A program made the position numbers and the translations under genes. A stretch of DNA of 40,928 nucleotides. Origin: Oscillospiraceae bacterium (lineage in GTDB: Bacteria; Bacillota; Clostridia; Oscillospirales; SIG627). Below are positions 14,216-21,566 of this stretch, piece by piece (the first letter of the stretch is position 1; every line of letters begins with the position of its first letter). Below the pieces are notes generated by a model. That model saw nothing but the letters and a program-made list of their open reading frames with translations. It had not been told where the DNA came from and did no database searches. The stretch covers positions 1 through 40,928 of the forward strand of contig SVRV01000022.1 in assembly GCA_015064635.1 (NCBI GenBank), written 5' to 3'.

Positions 14216-15787
14216 ATAGAGCTCCTTGTAAGAAACATACAGTGCTCTTACGACAAACCGGAGAGCGAAGCAATAGCTTCCGCTCTCCGTTCCTTAAGTA
14301 TAGAGTACGAATCCTTTTCGGTTTATAAAAAATCGGTGGATGCCCGAAAAAAGAACAATATAAAATTCATTATCACGGCACACGTTGTTGTAAAAGACGG
14401 CGCAAGAATAAAAGAAAGTCCCGATATAACGGTGTTTGAAGAGTACTCATACCCTGATGAGAGTCTCTTTGTAAGTGTTCCGAAGGATAAGCTCCGCCCT
14501 GCCGTAATAGGCTTCGGTCCTTGCGGAATGTTTTGTGCCCTTCTCCTTGCACGTCAAGGGTTTTGTCCCATAGTATTTGAGCAGGGTGAAGAGATTGAAA
14601 AACGTGCCCTCAGCGTTTCCCGATATCTTGAAAAAGGAGATTTGAATACCCTTTCAAACATCCAGTTCGGCGAAGGCGGTGCAGGTGCTTTTTCAGACGG
14701 CAAGCTGATAACGAGAGTTAATGACAAAAGAATTTCGTTTATTTTAAAAACACTTCACGAGCACGGTGCTCCACCTGAAATTTTAACCCAGGCAAAACCC
14801 CATGTTGGGACGGATTTATTGAAAAATGTAGTAAAAAGCATTCGTGAGGAAATAATAAGTCTCGGAGGAGAGGTTCACTTTTCTTCGAAGATGACAAATC
14901 TTTCTCAAAAGGACGGTGGAATTGCGTTTGAGATAAACAATTCCGAAACATTCTTTGCTCCCGCACTTTTCCTTGCCACCGGTCACAGCTCTCATGATAC
15001 CTACAAGATGCTTTTGAACAAAGGCTTTGATATCAAGGGCAAGGATTTTTCTGTGGGAGTGAGAGTTGAGCATTTGAGACGTGACGTGGAGCACTCTCTC
15101 TACGGCGATGCTGCCGCTCATCTGCCTGCGGCAGAGTATTCGGTATCCCTGCGCGAGGGTGACAGAGGTGTATATTCCTTCTGTATGTGTCCCGGAGGTC
15201 TGGTAATGGCATCCGCCTCCGACGATAAGTCCATTGTCACAAACGGAATGAGCTACCACAGCCGAAATGAAATAAATTCAAATGCTGCTCTGGCGGTATC
15301 TGTTCTTTCCTCCGACTATGGCGGAAGTGCCGAAGGTGCGATAAGATACCAAAGAGCAATTGAGGAAAGTGCGTGGAAAATCGCCGCAGACAACAGAGCT
15401 CCCGCCCAAACGGTGGGTGACTTCCTCGAAGGCAGAGCAACAAAGAATTTCAAAAAAGTCACCCCCTCCTATCCCCACGGAGTTGTTGGATGCGACCTTG
15501 GCAAGCTATTACCCGAAAGCATTACCGCTCTTTTGAAAAAGGGACTGAGAAGCTTTGCGGGACGTTATTCCTTCTTTGCGGATAAATCGGCTGTGCTAAC
15601 CGGTGTTGAAACACGTACCTCCTCCCCTGTCAGAATTGCAAGAGGTGAAACCCTTGAAGCAAACGGCTTTAAAAAGGTATATCCCTGCGGAGAAGGTGCG
15701 GGATGGGCAGGAGGAATTACCAGTGCGGCTCTTGACGGACTCAGAGTTGCCGAAAGCTATATACTTGGAGAGGCTTATGTTAAGTGA
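14216..15787 (+). CDS. FAD/NAD(P)-dependent oxidoreductase, apparent ATA start
   Basis: A 523-residue flavoprotein of the COG2509 group of uncharacterised FAD-dependent dehydrogenases. The FAD-binding motif is VIGFGPCGMFCALLLA, with GEGGAGAFSDGKL, and a C-terminal GEGAGWAGGITSAALDG. Homologues start about 40 residues before the conserved VDARKKNNIKF segment. That N-terminus is encoded here from 14216 (IELLVRNIQCSYDKPES), but between the in-frame stop at 14207 and GTG at 14336 there is no ATG, GTG, TTG or CTG codon. ATA at 14216 is placed 6 bp after AGGTGA, so I take it as the start. GTG at 14336 would give a truncated 483-residue protein. It overlaps the next gene by 11 bp. Confidence 0.8.
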   Translation: MELLVRNIQCSYDKPESEAIASALRSLSIEYESFSVYKKSVDARKKNNIKFIITAHVVVKDGARIKESPDITVFEEYSYPDESLFVSVPKDKLRPAVIGFGPCGMFCALLLARQGFCPIVFEQGEEIEKRALSVSRYLEKGDLNTLSNIQFGEGGAGAFSDGKLITRVNDKRISFILKTLHEHGAPPEILTQAKPHVGTDLLKNVVKSIREEIISLGGEVHFSSKMTNLSQKDGGIAFEINNSETFFAPALFLATGHSSHDTYKMLLNKGFDIKGKDFSVGVRVEHLRRDVEHSLYGDAAAHLPAAEYSVSLREGDRGVYSFCMCPGGLVMASASDDKSIVTNGMSYHSRNEINSNAALAVSVLSSDYGGSAEGAIRYQRAIEESAWKIAADNRAPAQTVGDFLEGRATKNFKKVTPSYPHGVVGCDLGKLLPESITALLKKGLRSFAGRYSFFADKSAVLTGVETRTSSPVRIARGETLEANGFKKVYPCGEGAGWAGGITSAALDGLRVAESYILGEAYVK

Positions 15788-16196
15788 AGGTATTGTAATA
15801 AAAGCAAATGGTGAATTTATAACGGTGGGAGTCAAAAGACGGACCGCCTGCGACACCTGCCGTGCAGACTGCAAAGGCGGTCACTGTGACAAGGTGGAAA
15901 CAGTGGAGACTGTTGTAAAAAACACTTTGGATGCAAAGGTGGGAGACCGTGTAAGGCTGTACACAAACACCTCAACGGTTATGGTGTTTGCAATGACTGT
16001 ATTTATGCTTCCCATGATTATAGCGGCGGCTTGCTTTGCCATTCCCTATTTTCTGGGGGCGGGCATAACCGCAAGTGCAATAATTGCAACCCTCGGCTTC
16101 GTCCTTTCCTATGCACTTATTTGGCTTATACACAGAAACCGAAAAAGCTATGACACCATAAAGCTATATGACATAACGGAGAGAAAAAATGACTGA
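15777..16196 (+). CDS. RseC/SoxR-reducing-system family membrane protein
   Basis: A 139-residue protein of the RseC/MucC family. The N-terminal part carries four cysteines, CDTCRADCKGGHC, in the usual family position. Two membrane helices follow (about 62-105). Some relatives act in SoxR reduction with the Rnf complex, but no rnf or sox genes are nearby. The start is ATG at 15777 with GGAGAGG upstream; the much earlier in-frame ATG would run inside the oxidoreductase gene. It overlaps its neighbours by 11 and 8 bp, so three proteins are made from one tight operon. Confidence 0.85.
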   Translation: MLSEGIVIKANGEFITVGVKRRTACDTCRADCKGGHCDKVETVETVVKNTLDAKVGDRVRLYTNTSTVMVFAMTVFMLPMIIAAACFAIPYFLGAGITASAIIATLGFVLSYALIWLIHRNRKSYDTIKLYDITERKND

Positions 16197-16704
16197 ATGT
16201 GAAAAGATAATATTTGACACCCTTGACTCCTGGAACATTCCCTACAAGGTATACAACCACACAGCCCGTGATACGGTAGAGGAAAAAGCCTCCCTTGACC
16301 GTGAGCTTGGCATAAGTGCAAGACACTGTAAAAACATATTCCTTACCGACAGGAAAGGCTCCTGCTTCTATCTCCTTGTTATGCCGTTTGAAAAGACCTT
16401 CAGAACAGCGGAGGTATCAAAGGAGCTGGGCACGTCAAGACTCAGCTTTGCATCCCCCGAACGCTTACTTGAAAAGCTTCGCTGTACACCTGGCAATCTC
16501 AGCTCTTTGAGCCTTATATTCGACAAGGAGGAGGAAATAGGCTATGCTCTCGACCGTGAGCTTCTATCCTGTGAAGAGCTTTGCTTCCATCCAAATATTG
16601 ATACCACAACAGTAACGATTAAAACAGAAGATTTCTTAAAAAAATATCTCCCGAAGATTCACCGCACACCCGCTATTGTAACGGTAACGGACAAGAGCGA
16701 ATAA
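16189..16704 (+). CDS. YbaK/ProX-type aminoacyl-tRNA editing protein
   Basis: A 171-residue free-standing editing domain of the YbaK/ProRS-INS fold. ProX members hydrolyse Ala-tRNA(Pro) in trans. Visible features are the N-terminal IPYKVYNHTARDTVEE, the core CKNIFLTDRKG and the C-terminal FHPNIDTTTVTI, close to the FHPN(x)NTAT pattern of ProX. It overlaps the RseC-like gene by 8 bp. The alternative is a related Cys-tRNA(Pro) deacylase, but the ending favours ProX. Confidence 0.88.
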   Translation: MTECEKIIFDTLDSWNIPYKVYNHTARDTVEEKASLDRELGISARHCKNIFLTDRKGSCFYLLVMPFEKTFRTAEVSKELGTSRLSFASPERLLEKLRCTPGNLSSLSLIFDKEEEIGYALDRELLSCEELCFHPNIDTTTVTIKTEDFLKKYLPKIHRTPAIVTVTDKSE

Positions 16705-16724
16705 TATAAATACGGGTGATACAT

Positions 16725-18179
16725 ATGCATAAAAAAAGCTCCGACACTGTCGGAGAATTTTTTTCGGCTTATATTTGGCTGAAGGTTTGCAAAAGTAATG
16801 TCTTCGAAAATAATATGGATGCACTGCTGAGGGCAGGCATCCCCGAAAGAAGGCACATTTACGTTTCGAAGCTCACATCAACGTCAATAGTGCTATTAAA
16901 TAAGGATGAGCTTGAATCCTTGAAAACGGATGAGAGGTTTGAGGACTGGTCGTATTATGAATTTGATGAGGCTGAAAGACAAGAGGATGACCTGCTCCTC
17001 ACTCAAATAGGCGCCGACAGTGAAATCGGTACAAATTCGCCGTATTTTAACGGCGGTATGGGGTACATGGGAAAGGGTGTAAAGGTGGGCGTGATATCGG
17101 CTGAAAATCTTATTTTCAACGAAAACGCCTTGAGCCTGAAGGGTACCGCCATAGAGGTTTTACCGTCATTTCTGCCTCCGGTCAGGGATTCCCATCCCAC
17201 GGCAGTTGTGTCTCAAATTGCAGGACAAAAAGTATTTGAAGACGGAAAAACGTTTTTTGGTGTGGTAAGAGATGCCTCTGTGGTATTCTCCCCCTCAAAA
17301 ACCGCAAGGAACGTATACACAGCCATAGAAGAGATGATACAAAAGGGAGTAAAAATCATAAATTACAGTGCGGGAACGGTGAAGGGCGGTTATTCGGATT
17401 TTGACAGACAAATCGACCGTCTTATTTCGGCAGGTAACATTTTATTCATAACCGTTTCGGGCAACAAAAGAGATATGACAAGTCCGGGACGTGCCGAAAA
17501 TGCAATTGCGGTGGGAAATCTTGCAACAAAAAGCTATCCCGACATTCCTCTTCCCTCGCCATGGGAGGTTTGGTGTAAAAGTGAGGACAATTGCTCGGGA
17601 TTCTCTGATGACGGTGTACACAAGCCAGACCTTGTGGCACCGGGTGCCTGGGTTGGATACGTTGAAAGCGAAGGGGACGTAAATTTCAACAATTTCGGTA
17701 CAAGCTTTGCCTGCCCCTGGGTTAGCGGAATTGCGGCAGCCGTTGTCGAGGTGCTTGGTGACAAATACACCTATCTTACGCTGAAAGCTATACTTTTAAT
17801 GTCCTGCAATACCATTGCCGTATCCAATACGGGCAACCCCAAAATCTCCGAATACGTGCGCCTTCGAAGCGGCTACGGTCTTGTTGACGGAATACACTGT
17901 GTAGAGATTGCCGAAAAGAGCGAAATATACGAAAGCACACTGAACGGCGAATACAATGTTGAAATAAGTGGTGGCTGTCTTGAAATAATGCTCGCATTTG
18001 AAAAAAACGGTGACGGTGTCACTATAGTTGTGGACGGGGAGTCGTTCCCAACAGGTAAGGAAAACACTTTGCTCGTAAAAAAACACTCAAATAAGGAAAC
18101 TCTCCCTTTGAGTGTTGTAGGAATAGGCGGCGGAAAATTTTCTCTTGTTATTTTTCGCAGTGATTTATCCTGCTCTTGA
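16725..18179 (+). CDS. Subtilisin-fold (S8) protein lacking the usual catalytic Asp
   Basis: A 484-residue protein with an S8 core at about residues 90-370. His157 lies in SHPTAVVSQIAG, the oxyanion Asn247 in VSGN and Ser327 in GTSFACPWVSG. Where active enzymes have VAVIDTG, this one has VGVISAE, so the Asp is Ser125. Glu127 is nearby. No signal peptide is seen, so it is probably cytoplasmic. An N-terminal extension and a C-terminal beta-rich tail (about 400-484) have no recognised fold. I prefer ATG 16725 over GTG 16716, because the GGGTG around the GTG looks like the ribosome site. The 3' end overlaps the convergent holin-like operon by 15 bp. Confidence 0.85.
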   Translation: MHKKSSDTVGEFFSAYIWLKVCKSNVFENNMDALLRAGIPERRHIYVSKLTSTSIVLLNKDELESLKTDERFEDWSYYEFDEAERQEDDLLLTQIGADSEIGTNSPYFNGGMGYMGKGVKVGVISAENLIFNENALSLKGTAIEVLPSFLPPVRDSHPTAVVSQIAGQKVFEDGKTFFGVVRDASVVFSPSKTARNVYTAIEEMIQKGVKIINYSAGTVKGGYSDFDRQIDRLISAGNILFITVSGNKRDMTSPGRAENAIAVGNLATKSYPDIPLPSPWEVWCKSEDNCSGFSDDGVHKPDLVAPGAWVGYVESEGDVNFNNFGTSFACPWVSGIAAAVVEVLGDKYTYLTLKAILLMSCNTIAVSNTGNPKISEYVRLRSGYGLVDGIHCVEIAEKSEIYESTLNGEYNVEISGGCLEIMLAFEKNGDGVTIVVDGESFPTGKENTLLVKKHSNKETLPLSVVGIGGGKFSLVIFRSDLSCS

Positions 18180-18392
18180 TTCAAGGTTTTCTATTCTGTG
18201 CTCACAAACCTTGTTTCTGAGCTCAAGACTCGTAACTCTTTCCACAAGGTGATTATGCTTATCAACCTTTTCTTCAAGCTTTGTAAGTCGGTATTTTACC
18301 ATTTTTTGAGAAGAGATGATACCGCCAAAGGTACCGAGTGCTGTTCCTGCAAGGCTGAGCAAAGCAACTATAACCGCCTCACTCAAAATCAT
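18165..18392 (-). CDS. Phage-type small membrane protein with coiled coil
   Basis: A 75-residue protein with one N-terminal membrane helix (AVIVALLSLAGTALGTFGGII) and a charged C-terminal coiled coil (YRLTKLEEKVDKHNHLVERV and onward). It resembles XhlA-like and other small proteins that sit beside holins in phage lysis cassettes. It overlaps the holin-like gene by 14 bp, and its 3' end overlaps the S8-fold gene on the other strand. No endolysin or phage structural gene is nearby. Confidence 0.7.
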   Translation of the reverse strand: MILSEAVIVALLSLAGTALGTFGGIISSQKMVKYRLTKLEEKVDKHNHLVERVTSLELRNKVCEHRIENLESRAG

Positions 18393-18594
18393 CCTTGCCG
18401 TCCTTTTCTTTGTTTACGGCATCAATTGATGCCTCTGCAAAAATATATGCAATAAGTGTGCCGCAAGCGGTAATGAGAGCTGTAACCGTTGCCGCCTCGT
18501 TTTCGGGCATTTTTATAAGCACAAGTATGGGAGCAATAATTCCCGCCATGCCTGCCCAAAATTTTCTTGATGTGAATTTTTTAAGTATGTTCAT
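18379..18594 (-). CDS. Small holin-like protein
   Basis: A 71-residue protein with two short hydrophobic segments (FWAGMAGIIAPILVLI and TVTALITACGTLIAYIF) joined by a charged turn, then a charged tail (DAVNKEKDGKDDFE). This matches small phage holins, which form pores in the membrane. Start is ATG at 18594 with AGGAGG upstream. It leads a two-gene unit with its own promoter at 18637-18665. In some Clostridia such holins help export proteins without phage. No endolysin is encoded here. Confidence 0.72.
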   Translation of the reverse strand: MNILKKFTSRKFWAGMAGIIAPILVLIKMPENEAATVTALITACGTLIAYIFAEASIDAVNKEKDGKDDFE

Positions 18595-18636
18595 TTTTTC
18601 CTCCTTGTTGTTTTATATCCGCCGCCCTACAAGAAT

Positions 18637-18665
18637 ATAATATACTGACATAGGATGACATACAA
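18637..18665 (-). promoter_or_regulatory. Promoter of the holin-like operon
   Basis: On the minus strand TTGTAT (18660-18665), 17 bp, TATTAT (18637-18642). TGACAT repeats overlap the -35 and fill the spacer. Confidence 0.55.
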
Positions 18666-18671
18666 TGACAT
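18646..18671. repeat. Three TGACAT repeats at exact 10 bp spacing
   Basis: TGACAT occurs at 18646-18651, 18656-18661 and 18666-18671. The 10 bp period puts all three on one DNA face. They lie within the holin promoter and 8 bp before the -35 of the divergent methyltransferase promoter, so they look like an operator for one or both. Confidence 0.6.
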
Positions 18672-18678
18672 CTTGCGG

Positions 18679-18707
18679 TTGATTTTGTTAAAGCTTTGTG
18701 TTATAAT
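18679..18707 (+). promoter_or_regulatory. Promoter of the FkbM methyltransferase gene
   Basis: TTGATT (18679-18684), 17 bp, TATAAT (18702-18707). The start codon at 18717 is only 9 bp past the -10, so the message would be leaderless or nearly so. Confidence 0.6.
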
Positions 18708-18716
18708 TACGTCACT

Positions 18717-19802
18717 ATGAAAAATATTATGAATTATACCACTTCAATGTGGGAAGAACTTAAAAACAATGACTCTCCCGTAGTTCTGTACGGAATGGGT
18801 GACGGAGCGGTAAAGCTGCTGTCAATACTTGACAAAATCGGTGTCAAATGCTCGGGCGTTTTTGCAAGTGACGATTTTGTGAGATACCAAAGCTTTATGG
18901 GCTTTACAGTTAAAAAGCTTGCTGACCTTGAGGCGGAGCTTGGAGATATGACGATACTATCCGCCTTTGCCACAAGGCTGGACAGCGTTATAGAAAACTT
19001 CTGTGCCATAAGCCGAAGACACAAATTAAAAATTCCCGACATCAACGTGTCGGGAGACCATCTTGAGCTTTTTGACAGTGAATTTTTCAAAAAAAACAAT
19101 GAAAGAATACTTCGTGTGTATGATGCTTTGGACGATATGGGAAAGGCTTTCCTTGAGGCTCTTGTAAGATTCAAATATACAGGCGAGCTTTCTTATCTTG
19201 AGGAAATAGAAAAGCTTCGATGCGCCTCATGTCTTCCCTATGAAAAGGAGTTTATAACCTCCTTTGCGGATTTCGGTGCATACACAGGTGACACAATAAT
19301 CGAAGCGGCTTCCCTTTATCCAAACCTTGAGAAAATTGCTGGCTTTGAGCCCGACCCCAAGACCTTTAAAAAGCTTGAAGCCAACACCGAAGGGTTGAAC
19401 CCTACCCTTTTCAATGCACTTGTATGGAATGAGGAAACAGAGCTGACTCTCCGCTCGGGAGGTGCGATGAACACCATAATCGAGGACAATGTCCTGATGA
19501 GCGAAAATCTTCAAAAGAAAAAATGCACCTCGGTTAAGGCGCTCACAGGAGACGCATCTCTCCCCTTTGTTCCCGACCTTATCAAAATGGATGTTGAAGG
19601 GTGTGAGGCAAAAGCTATTGAAGGCTGCGCCCGTATCATATCAGAGCATAAGCCTATATTGAGAGTTTCGATTTATCATAACCACCGTGACATCTTTGAA
19701 ATTTTTGAAAAAATTTCGTCCCTCAATCCCGATTACAAATATACAATCCGCCAAAAATGCCGCTATATCCCCGCGTGGGATATTGAGCTTGTGGCGTATT
19801 AA
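18717..19802 (+). CDS. FkbM-family SAM-dependent methyltransferase
   Basis: A 361-residue protein. An N-terminal Rossmann-like part (about 20-110, with VLYGMGDGAVKLLSIL) precedes an FkbM methyltransferase domain whose SAM site is FADFGAYTGDTIIEA, with KMDVEGCEAKAIEG further on. Members methylate sugars, polyketides or glycans; the substrate here is unknown. I choose ATG 18717 over TTG 18696, because the -10 box lies between them. No ribosome site precedes the ATG. A second ATG at 18729 is possible. Confidence 0.85.
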   Translation: MKNIMNYTTSMWEELKNNDSPVVLYGMGDGAVKLLSILDKIGVKCSGVFASDDFVRYQSFMGFTVKKLADLEAELGDMTILSAFATRLDSVIENFCAISRRHKLKIPDINVSGDHLELFDSEFFKKNNERILRVYDALDDMGKAFLEALVRFKYTGELSYLEEIEKLRCASCLPYEKEFITSFADFGAYTGDTIIEAASLYPNLEKIAGFEPDPKTFKKLEANTEGLNPTLFNALVWNEETELTLRSGGAMNTIIEDNVLMSENLQKKKCTSVKALTGDASLPFVPDLIKMDVEGCEAKAIEGCARIISEHKPILRVSIYHNHRDIFEIFEKISSLNPDYKYTIRQKCRYIPAWDIELVAY

Positions 19803-19842
19803 AAAATCTGCAACAAACTAAAACGTTTGTTGCAGATTTTTT
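19801..19842. terminator. Bidirectional terminator
   Basis: ATCTGCAACAAAC and GTTTGTTGCAGAT pair around TAAAAC, with an A-run before and a T-run after. It separates the methyltransferase gene from the convergent hom gene. Confidence 0.85.
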
Positions 19843-19855
19843 TAGTGTTTAATTA

Positions 19856-21076
19856 TTAAAATATTCTTATTACAGAAACAGCCTTTATGCCATTCTTCTC
19901 AAGTGTTGCCAGTTTATTCTTGAGCTCACCGTAGGGCATTTTCGGTGTTTCTATGGCTGTTTCACCGTCGCCGGTAGAGAGAAGTCTTGCATCGGATATA
20001 ACATTCTCGATTGCAGCTCCGTTATCTGCCACAGCAAAGGCAACGTAGTACTTATCCTCGACCTCATCGGGTGTCATAAGCACGTCTGCCGGAGTTTCGG
20101 CAGGATTGCACCAGGATACATTCCATGCACCGTTATTCACCACGTCAATGATATCTGCAACCATAGCGGATGCGGTAGGAAGCATACCTGCACCTCTTCC
20201 GCAAAGAGTTACCTCACCGACTGCATTACCGTTGAATGCCACTGCATTGAATACATCGTCAATTCCTGCTATAACACGCTCACGCGAAACAATGAAGGGG
20301 GCAACCATTACGCTGACCTTGTCGCCTTCTTTTCTTGCACGTCCGAGAAGCTTAATGGATGAACCCAGCTTTTCGGCAAGAGCCACATCCTTGTTTCTGA
20401 TTGCTGTAATTCCTTCGGCATATACCTTTGTGGAATCCATTCCGTATCCGAAAGCGATATCGGCAAGGATACAAATCTTTCGGCAGGTATCAATACCATT
20501 TATATCATCCGAGGGGTCACGCTCCGCATATCCCTTTTCCTGGGCTGATGCAAGTGCCGTTTCAAAGCTCTCGGAGTATTTATTCATCATTGTGAGTATG
20601 TAGTTTGTAGTACCGTTAAGAATACCGCAAACGGAATCAATCTCATTTGCCACAAGGCATTTAACAAGAGGACGTATAACAGGTGTACCGCCTCCGACAC
20701 TTGCCTCAAAGAGATAGCCGACACCGTTTTCACGTGCCGCCGCAAGAAGCTCGTGACCGAACTTTGCAACAACCTCCTTATTTGAAGTGATAACGCTCTT
20801 ACCCTTCTTGATAGCATCCATTGAAAAATCGTATGCCGGATGAGCACCGCCCATACATTCCACAACAACGCTGACCTCGGGGTCATTCATAATAACGTCA
20901 ATGTCGTGAACCACCTTGTCCTGCCAAGGGGTGTTCGGAAATTCGCGTTTATCGAAAATATATTTTACTGTAATGTCGTCACCCAAAGCTTTGGCAAGTT
21001 TTGCGTTATTCATCACAATAACCTCGCCAACGCCTGAGCCGACAACACCAAAGCCTAAAATCGCTACGTTTATCAT
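19856..21076 (-). CDS. hom: Homoserine dehydrogenase
   Basis: A 406-residue enzyme that reduces aspartate semialdehyde to homoserine, the branch step to threonine and methionine. It starts with the NAD(P) site ILGFGVVGSGV, continues with GILNGTTNYILTMM and ERDPSDDINGIDTCRK, typical of the family, and ends in a short ACT-like tail (KYYVAFAVADNGAAIENV onward). ATG at 21076 follows GGAGGAG; the earlier start at 21115 has no ribosome site. It has a promoter at 21106-21134. No lysC or thrC gene is next to it. It lies downstream of rpmB but is separated by a terminator. Confidence 0.95.
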   Translation of the reverse strand: MINVAILGFGVVGSGVGEVIVMNNAKLAKALGDDITVKYIFDKREFPNTPWQDKVVHDIDVIMNDPEVSVVVECMGGAHPAYDFSMDAIKKGKSVITSNKEVVAKFGHELLAAARENGVGYLFEASVGGGTPVIRPLVKCLVANEIDSVCGILNGTTNYILTMMNKYSESFETALASAQEKGYAERDPSDDINGIDTCRKICILADIAFGYGMDSTKVYAEGITAIRNKDVALAEKLGSSIKLLGRARKEGDKVSVMVAPFIVSRERVIAGIDDVFNAVAFNGNAVGEVTLCGRGAGMLPTASAMVADIIDVVNNGAWNVSWCNPAETPADVLMTPDEVEDKYYVAFAVADNGAAIENVISDARLLSTGDGETAIETPKMPYGELKNKLATLEKNGIKAVSVIRIF

Positions 21077-21105
21077 AATTCTCCTCCGTTGCATATATTG
21101 AATAT

Positions 21106-21134
21106 ATCTTAACACATATGACCTTATTTTTCAA
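21106..21134 (-). promoter_or_regulatory. Promoter of hom
   Basis: On the minus strand TTGAAA (21129-21134), 17 bp, TAAGAT (21106-21111) with an upstream TGT. No T-box or riboswitch is seen in the short leader. Confidence 0.55.
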
Positions 21135-21199
21135 TAGAAAAAGCAAAAAAATTAAGATTTTGTATTAATCTCACAAAAATACTGTTTGTGCAATATGCA

Positions 21200-21233
21200 C
21201 AAAAAAATAAGACCGCTCAAACGAACGGTCCTT
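21200..21233 (-). terminator. Terminator after rpmB
   Basis: AAGGACCG and CGGTCTT pair on the minus strand around a 10 nt loop, followed by a long T-run (A-run on the plus strand at 21201-21207). Confidence 0.75.
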
Positions 21234-21245
21234 ACTTTTTTGTCC

Positions 21246-21431
21246 TTACGCTCTTGTTACAAGGTCAGAACGGAGGCAACGAGAGCAAACATACATACTC
21301 TTATGTGTGCCGTTTACAACTGCCTTTACCTTTCTGATGTTAGGCTTCCAAGTGCGATTGGTCTTTCTGTTAGAGTGAGAAACCTTCAAACCGAAAGTAA
21401 CGCTCTTACCGCAGATTTCACATTTTGCCAT
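21246..21431 (-). CDS. rpmB: Ribosomal protein L28
   Basis: A 61-residue large-subunit ribosomal protein with the opening MAKCEICGKSVTFG and a zinc-binding set of CxxC pairs (CEIC near the start, CSRC near residue 50). The conserved SHSNRKTNRTWKPN segment is present. ATG at 21431 follows AGGAGG; the longer frame from 21539 would run through the promoter. It has its own promoter and terminator and is often next to division or metabolic genes rather than in a ribosomal operon. Confidence 0.96.
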   Translation of the reverse strand: MAKCEICGKSVTFGLKVSHSNRKTNRTWKPNIRKVKAVVNGTHKSMYVCSRCLRSDLVTRA

Positions 21432-21455
21432 TTCGCAGACACCTCCTACTATAAA

Positions 21456-21504
21456 GCCGTTTTGCAAAACGGCATCCGTTTTTTCATCAACATTTGCAAT
21501 TATA
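21456..21504 (-). promoter_or_regulatory. rpmB -10 and leader hairpin
   Basis: TATAAT on the minus strand (21499-21504) has an upstream TGG and a TTGATT -35 at 21522-21527, 17 bp away. In the leader the palindrome GCCGTTTTGCAAAACGGC (21456-21473) forms a hairpin about 15 nt before the ribosome site. It may be a leader structure rather than a terminator, as no U-run follows. Confidence 0.6.
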
Positions 21505-21566
21505 CCATAACACTTCAATAAAATCAAGTGTTTTTGCAAATTTATTTTATTTTTTTATTTTTTATA

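Noticed and set aside
14336-14338. GTG at 14336 as start of the FAD oxidoreductase
   Set aside because: It would remove about 40 residues that match the family, and no ribosome site precedes it. It remains the fallback if ATA is not used.
18165-18594. Part of a prophage
   Set aside because: Only two small lysis-type genes are present; the neighbours are ordinary chromosomal genes and there is no integrase, endolysin, structural gene or attachment repeat.
18646-18671. TGACAT repeats as a CRISPR array or plasmid iterons
   Set aside because: The repeats are six bases with four-base gaps and only three copies; they lie inside a promoter, which fits an operator.
19856-21200. T-box or amino-acid riboswitch ahead of hom
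   Set aside because: The leader between the -10 box and the ATG is under 30 nt, too short for such an element.
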